Positions 59,991-64,000 of a stretch of 64,000 nt of DNA are shown here, piece by piece (position 1 is the first letter of the stretch; every line of letters starts with the position of its first letter). The DNA comes from Actinomycetospora lutea. Its GTDB lineage: Bacteria > Actinomycetota > Actinomycetes > Mycobacteriales > Pseudonocardiaceae. The notes beneath the pieces were generated by a model. That model made no database searches, was not told the origin of the DNA, and saw only the letters and a program-made list of their open reading frames with translations. The translations under genes were made by a program, and so were the position numbers. The DNA is taken from contig NZ_JAQZAL010000030.1 of the NCBI RefSeq assembly GCF_028737205.1, forward strand, positions 1-64,000, read 5' to 3'.

Positions 59991-60812
59991 TCACTCGGTA
60001 GTTCGGCCCCACCCCGCCGAAGCCTTCCCATGACTCGACAGACCTTGACCATCGAGGGTCGCCATGATCGAGTCGAGCATCGGCGCAAGGGCTGGGAACT
60101 CCTCATCGAGCACTCGGGTGTCCTCGCCGTAGCCGGGCTGATGGGAAAGCGCTCGATGCCAGGACGCAACCTCTGGACGTTCCGCCATGAGCACAAGAGC
60201 CCGCAGATCAGCGATCGCGAGGTGGGCGACGGTGTGGAACACACGAGTCTGCGCGTCCACCCTGGCGTCGTCGGCCTCCAGGACGCCAGCGGCGGCAATT
60301 CGACCGTAGAAGCGGTCCCGCTCCTCATCGACATCATGAGCGGCTCGCCGGAACGCTCGCAGGAGTAGGTCGAGCCGTCGCTCGTCGTCCTGGTTGAGGG
60401 CATGTTCGATGAGCCCGTCGACCGTCATCCCGGAAGCCTCTCGCTGGGCGGCCTCAGCCGCGGCGGCGAGCTTCATGCGACGCTGTCTCCACAGCCGCTC
60501 ACCCCCGACGATGAAACCCTTAGTGGCTCCACCAGCCCCACCACCCATGGTGGCGGCCAGCTCTGGGTTGCCGGTGTGCATGAGGATCACGGCCTCGGTC
60601 GCCTTGCTCACCAGCCCGTTGAAGGAGTCCGCGAACACGTCGAGCGCGAAGGGCGTCTTGTCGTCGTCTGTGCTCACCAGCCACAGGTTCGCACCCTCGC
60701 TCAACCGTCGATTGTCGAGGTGCAGTCCAGCGGCAACTGGACCGTCACTCCTCGGTAGCCGTTCCCAGACGGGCAGCGCCTCCATCAGCAGTAGTGAGCA
60801 AGCCATCACCAT
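59991..60812 (-). CDS. island protein of unknown function
   Basis: 273 residues. Soluble and largely helical, with a Gly-rich segment ([21 protein letters not shown], about 90-110) and a coiled region [21 protein letters not shown] do not recognise it. It ends 21 bp from the right end of the IS. GC is lower than the core genome. It could be an operon partner of the protein at 58010-58486. Confidence 0.6.
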   Translation of the reverse strand: MVMACSLLLMEALPVWERLPRSDGPVAAGLHLDNRRLSEGANLWLVSTDDDKTPFALDVFADSFNGLVSKATEAVILMHTGNPELAATMGGGAGGATKGFIVGGERLWRQRRMKLAAAAEAAQREASGMTVDGLIEHALNQDDERRLDLLLRAFRRAAHDVDEERDRFYGRIAAAGVLEADDARVDAQTRVFHTVAHLAIADLRALVLMAERPEVASWHRALSHQPGYGEDTRVLDEEFPALAPMLDSIMATLDGQGLSSHGKASAGWGRTTE

Positions 60813-60863
60813 GAGCTAACGGTCCACCGATTCGGCTTCAGCGCCTCGCGAGCAGCGCGAAGG

Positions 60864-61132
60864 ATGGCACGCGTGGACTCGGAGCACGTCGAGGAGTGGC
60901 TCGAGATCCGCATCCGGGCAGAGCCCATCCGTCCGCGGCGGCGAGAGCCGAGCTTCGACGTAACCTTTCGCGCGGGACCCGAAGCTTGGGCGGCTCTACG
61001 GGAGATGCGGAAGCCCTGCTCTGGGTTCCTCCGGACCCACCGCGACATCCGCATTGAGCGCCGCACCGTGCGGACTACGGCGTCGAGTCGCCCTGGGAGC
61101 TCATCCCGGAGGTTGAGCTACCGAACGCGTGA
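60864..61132 (+). pseudogene. small unknown gene with a frameshift
   Basis: Starts [20 protein letters not shown] and runs in one frame to about RRTVR (61071), after which the coherent sequence [19 protein letters not shown] and a stop continue in another frame (61073-61132). The second frame is closed upstream by a TGA at 61054, so a one-base frameshift near 61071 is needed. About 90 residues when joined. The family is not known. Confidence 0.5.
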
Positions 61133-61307
61133 GGCCGTCGTCGCTACACCGGCCGCCAGAGCGGTCGGCTCGATGACACGTCGGACGCGGGCTCGTCCCG
61201 CTACGCTGGCCGCGCCGCCTTTTCCAGCAGGTGCTCGGCACCCCTGCCCGCGTGGCGGGAGTCGGCGCCCCGCTGAGGTCAATGGGCGCGGTCGTAGGCC
61301 TCGGTGC

Positions 61308-61628
61308 TCCGACTCTGACACCCAGCAGGAGGTTCAGGCCGTCTACGAGCAGGACACGAGCGACCCGAACGGCCTCGACCGCGACGACGACGGCGTCGCC
61401 TGCGAGAACAGCGCCTCCGGGTCGGGCAGCGGGTCTGGCGACTCGGGCGACGACTCCGACTCGGGCCAGGTCTAGGCCGGGCCGTCCGGTGGGGCGGACA
61501 CCGGCGGCGGCTCGACCGCGGCCGGTGGCGGCGACACGGCCCTGCTTGCCGGCGGCGGGGCGGTGCTCGCCGCGATGGGCCTGGGAGGGTGGTCGGTGGC
61601 GCGCGGACGCGCCCGTCAGGAGGTCTGA
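61308..61628 (+). pseudogene. excalibur calcium-binding domain protein, fragment with amber codon
   Basis: [20 protein letters not shown] plus [15 protein letters not shown] is a clear excalibur domain (DxDxDGxxCE). A Gly/Ser/Asp-rich spacer follows, then TAG at 61473-61475, and after it the same frame continues as AGPSGGADTGGG..., a membrane helix (TALLAGGGAVLAAMGLGGW) and ARGRARQEV, a normal surface-anchor tail. The change looks like CAG to TAG. No signal peptide or convincing N-terminus is found upstream, so the gene is also 5'-truncated. Confidence 0.65.
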
Positions 61629-62110
61629 GACACCGTGCCGCCGGTGCCACCGGTGCCGCCCGCTCTTCTGCCGTGCCCTGTACGCGGCGGGCGGGCGGCA
61701 CCGTGTCTCCAGACGGATCGGGGGGTCCGGCCGGGGGCGAAGAGGGCCTGTCGTCCGTCCTGCACGGCGCCCGTCGGTCGGGCTGGTCCGCGAACGGTCG
61801 GTGTCTCGGCGATGTGGCTGGGAGCCCTCGGCCTGACACTCGTGGCGAACGGCCTCGCTCGACACCGCGGCTCCTCCCGTGGCGCCGATCATCGCGGTCG
61901 GCGCTCCGACCGCCGCGGAGGCGTTTCCGCATCGCCGGGGACGGGCGCCACGAGGTGCTCCGCGCGCCTCGACATTGGCGGAGGGTGCGCTGGCGCCACG
62001 CCGTCGCCGGCGGAGGGCGCTACCTCGGGGTCGTAAGGGGGCCTTCCTGGCCGGCCGGGCCCCTTTTCCTGTTGACCCGGCTGGGCCTTCGTCGACCGTA
62101 GGGGATCGCA
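61629..62110. other. island stretch without a supportable gene
   Basis: High-GC sequence with several overlapping open frames on both strands, none with family features or a good start. A short hydrophobic stretch (AMWLGALGLTLVANGLARH, near 61810) may be a gene remnant. It contains the hairpin listed separately. I see nothing else. Confidence 0.4.
62035..62067 (+). terminator. intrinsic terminator-like hairpin
   Basis: AAGGGG (62035-62040) pairs with CCCCTT (62060-62065), with an inner GGCC/GGCC arm and TTTT at the 3' side, an unusually good rho-independent shape for this genome. It could end transcription from the plus strand and also shield the leftward small gene at 62111. Confidence 0.55.
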
Positions 62111-62320
62111 TCAGCCGACACGCCGGGCGAACGCCTCGGCGAGCTCCTCGAGCCTGCCGGGCATGTCGAGCATCAAGGTGCTCCACTGCGTCGAGCACGT
62201 CCGCCTGTCGCAAGTCGCCGTGATGACCCACTGCCCGAGATACCCAGGCCGCGTCACCGAGACATCCCATTCCGGCCCCAGGGCCTTGCCGAACGCATCC
62301 CGGACGGTTCCTGCGTCCAT
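62111..62320 (-). CDS. small island protein of unknown function
   Basis: 69 residues: MDAGTVRDAFGKALGPEWDV, a middle ITATCDRRTCSTQWSTLM with a Cys pair, and a helical end RLEELAEAFARRVG. No family recognised. It lies about 120 bp downstream of lsr2 in the same direction. GAGGG is close to the ATG. Its upstream palindrome (62348-62365) may regulate it. Confidence 0.5.
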   Translation of the reverse strand: MDAGTVRDAFGKALGPEWDVSVTRPGYLGQWVITATCDRRTCSTQWSTLMLDMPGRLEELAEAFARRVG

Positions 62321-62347
62321 ACCCTCAGGACGCCGTCTCGGCTGGCC

Positions 62348-62365
62348 CAGGAGAATACTCTCCTG
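62348..62365. promoter_or_regulatory. imperfect palindrome upstream of the small gene
   Basis: CAGGAGAATACTCTCCTG matches its own reverse complement at 16 of 18 positions and lies 27 nt before the 69-residue gene's start. Candidate operator or processing hairpin between lsr2 and that gene. Confidence 0.35.
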
Positions 62366-62442
62366 CGCAGGATGCGCCCGGGGGTCCTTAGGAATCGCCG
62401 AGCGGCTCCGTGCCTGCGCGCGAAGCCGCTGTACCGGTGAGG

Positions 62443-62823
62443 TCAGTGGGCCTGGTGATAGGCGTCTGTGACTTCGCGGGGGATGCGGCCCCGATCGCTG
62501 ACGGTCATGCCCTGCTTGCGGGCCCACTCCCGGATCGCTTGGTTCTGTTCTCGGTCCACCGGCGCCCGCCCGCCTGCGCCGTTGCCACGGTCGCCACCCG
62601 TCGCCGGCCGGCGTCCCGGTGAGCCGCCGGTGCCGGCGCGGCGGCGCCCGCCGGTGCGGCGGGCGTGCTCGACGTAGTCACGCAGGGCGTCACGTAGGGC
62701 CACCGCATGCTCCTTGGACAGGTCGATTTCGTAGGTCACGCCGTCGAGCCCGAACTCGACGGTCTCCTCGGCGGGGCCCTGGTCGAGGTCGTCGAGGAGG
62801 GTCACCGCAGTCCGTTGTGCCAC
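62443..62823 (-). CDS. lsr2: Lsr2-family nucleoid-associated protein
   Basis: 126 residues from GTG with GAAAGG 8 nt upstream. N-terminal dimerisation domain: [43 protein letters not shown]. Basic Gly/Arg linker. C-terminal AT-rich DNA-binding domain: [20 protein letters not shown] with the RGR hook and the end [13 protein letters not shown]. Lsr2 silences foreign AT-richer DNA. A copy carried on an island may protect or silence the island itself. Confidence 0.93.
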   Translation of the reverse strand: MAQRTAVTLLDDLDQGPAEETVEFGLDGVTYEIDLSKEHAVALRDALRDYVEHARRTGGRRRAGTGGSPGRRPATGGDRGNGAGGRAPVDREQNQAIREWARKQGMTVSDRGRIPREVTDAYHQAH

Positions 62824-63341
62824 GGGTTCGCGCCTTTCGCTACGGGTCCTGCCGGGAAAGCCCCTCGTTGCGTAGCTGGTGACGCCACTCCCGAACAAGG
62901 CAATGATACCCATGGCTTGACGATCTCGCTTGGCATTCCGCCCGACCGTGGCGCCGAGCACCTTCCGCCGATGTCGTTTGAGGCCCAGGCCCCGCCGTCG
63001 GAGGTGTAGCCGGGACAGCCTCGACTGGGTGAGCGAAGCCGAAGTTCACTCCTCCCCTCTTCAAAGGCGACTGCGTCACCGTGTGGTTTCACGGGGCGCA
63101 GGCTCCGCTATCGGTCGTCGAGTGCTACAAGTACGAGGGGCGATCATCGCTGCCCGACCAGTCCAGGACTTCGTAATCGACTTCGGAGTCGTCGTCCTGC
63201 AGGCCGTGCTGAGCGTGACAGTGAGTGTTCGACAGGTCGCTACGCGTGCTTTCACCGATCGGAGTCTCCCATCCTGGGGGAGCACCCGAGACAATTCACT
63301 CGAAACTGGGGGCGACTCTGTGGAGCTCGGGGTGATCGGGG
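62824..63341. other. intergenic stretch with lsr2 promoter region
   Basis: 518 bp between divergent lsr2 and the right-edge gene. GC is lower than in the core genome. It must hold the promoters of both genes, but no box is convincing. Open frames here lack family features. Confidence 0.4.
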
Positions 63342-64000
63342 ATGGTGACTACCTTTGCGATCTTCGTTGGCAGCGCCGGTGTAATTGCGATCTTGGTCGG
63401 CCTGGTCGGCGGTGGCTTTGAGTTTTCCGGCACCGTGATGCCAACAGTCGGAAAGACTGCCAGAGTGGCCTGCTTCGTTGTTGGTGGCCTACTTCTCTTC
63501 CTGGGTGTAATTCTAATCTTCACAGAGCAAGTAAAGCCCGCGAGCGCGGACACGTCTTCCAATCCCTCAGCTAGCCCAACTGCGACCGCAGTCCCGACCC
63601 CAACGGCTACAATGGCCCAACCGCCTTACTCTCCGATCCCTACTTACTCACCACCACGATCGGGATCGTCCTACGGGGGAGATGCTCAGGAGGCTGCGTC
63701 CGGAGCAGTAGCGCTGGGTGTCACTGCGTCCTGCGCCCCGACAGTCATGAACGCGTTGTACTCCAGCATCGCAGTCGCTGGCGAAACCTGCGATCTAACG
63801 ATCGAGGGCGACGGAATCGCCGTTAGCACTTACGCGTCGAGGACGGAAAGCCTGGAGTCTGCGGCCCAAGCACTACGCATGACCATAGGTACTGCCGAGA
63901 CAACCGTCACTAACGGAGGCAACCCCGTAGGAATCCATACCTGCGGCTCCTATTCTAACGGTGTGCCAGCCTGTCTCTACTTGTGGGACACCACCTATAA
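63342..64000 (+). CDS. membrane-anchored extracellular protein, cut by the window edge
   Basis: At least 219 codons, still open at the end. Two N-terminal membrane helices (FAIFVGSAGVIAILVGLVGG; ACFVVGGLLLFLGVILIF) are followed by a Ser/Pro/Thr-rich stalk (about 75-125) and a globular domain with four or more cysteines (VTASCAPTVMNALYSS, GETCDLTIEGDG, HTCGSYSNGVPACLYLW). No family recognised. GC and codon use (ACA, GTA, CTA, AGT) differ sharply from the chromosome, a sign of recent transfer. Confidence 0.7.
   Translation, partial: MVTTFAIFVGSAGVIAILVGLVGGGFEFSGTVMPTVGKTARVACFVVGGLLLFLGVILIFTEQVKPASADTSSNPSASPTATAVPTPTATMAQPPYSPIPTYSPPRSGSSYGGDAQEAASGAVALGVTASCAPTVMNALYSSIAVAGETCDLTIEGDGIAVSTYASRTESLESAAQALRMTIGTAETTVTNGGNPVGIHTCGSYSNGVPACLYLWDTTY

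Noticed and set aside
61279-61305. Minus-strand TEAYDRAH-stop resembling the C-terminus of an Lsr2 protein
   Set aside because: Only eight residues; it lies at the start of the excalibur fragment and could be chance.
56593-64000. Second copy of the tRNA-Lys 3' end (attR)
   Set aside because: I found no repeat of the tRNA 3' sequence before the right edge; the island end is probably outside.

Overview
This is a very GC-rich (mostly above 70 %) actinobacterial chromosome segment. WhiB, Lsr2, the proteasome activator Bpa, SigF-type partner switching, GTG/TTG starts and GTGA/ATGA stop-start overlaps all point to an actinomycete. A Pseudonocardiales-like host is my inference; no species can be named from this window.

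Layout. 1-402: leader and promoter region of a leftward rRNA operon whose 16S gene lies off the left edge. 403-9384: housekeeping and small regulatory genes (CopD/CtaG copper protein, tRNA-Arg, HxlR, tautomerase, cupin, dehalogenase-like hydrolase with its TetR regulator, ArsR, wax ester synthase/DGAT, gluconokinase), with remnants of a DUF1089 gene and of a gluconate permease. 9413-18204: a complete selenocysteine decoding and use cassette: tRNA-Sec (selC), formate dehydrogenase alpha subunit with an in-frame UGA and a SECIS-like hairpin, its iron-sulfur and membrane subunits, selA and selB; selD is not in the window. 18206-24746: P450, an RsbV-RsbW-SigF stress module, WhiB3/WhiD, Bpa, a STAS-like/ATPase protein and topoisomerase IB. 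24820-29947: RecQ-like helicase, MalQ and an AbiEi-like protein. 29961-42315: a glycosyltransferase and ADP-heptose cluster (gmhA, gmhB, two hldE, two GT9, three other glycosyltransferases) interleaved with a second RsbW-SigF pair that has a close match to a SigF promoter. 42327-47662: membrane proteins and a cruF-cruG-crtD-like carotenoid finishing operon. 47676-56211: phosphatidyltransferase, DNA ligase, fatty acyl reductase-like and acyl-CoA ligase genes, PH-domain proteins, oligoribonuclease. 56384-56592: tRNA-His and tRNA-Lys.

From the tRNA-Lys 3' end to the right edge lies an integrated, decaying island: a frameshifted tyrosine recombinase, an ISL3-family element whose transposase has an in-frame amber codon, unknown genes of lower GC, a frameshifted small gene, an excalibur-domain fragment with another amber codon, Lsr2, and a membrane protein running off the edge.

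The least explained structure is repetitive DNA. (1) A 46-bp palindrome occurs five times between 28.9 and 47.7 kb. Its inner stem changes in compensated pairs. It supplies stop codons to five genes, and two copies sit in frame inside enzyme genes (hldE2 and a GT9). (2) A 57-bp element follows directly on the stop codons of selB and sigF. (3) A 24-nt sequence lies in a formate dehydrogenase spacer and, in frame, inside a reductase gene. (4) A related spacer motif recurs elsewhere. The sequence also suggests leaderless starts at the tetR/hydrolase divergent promoter and at selA.
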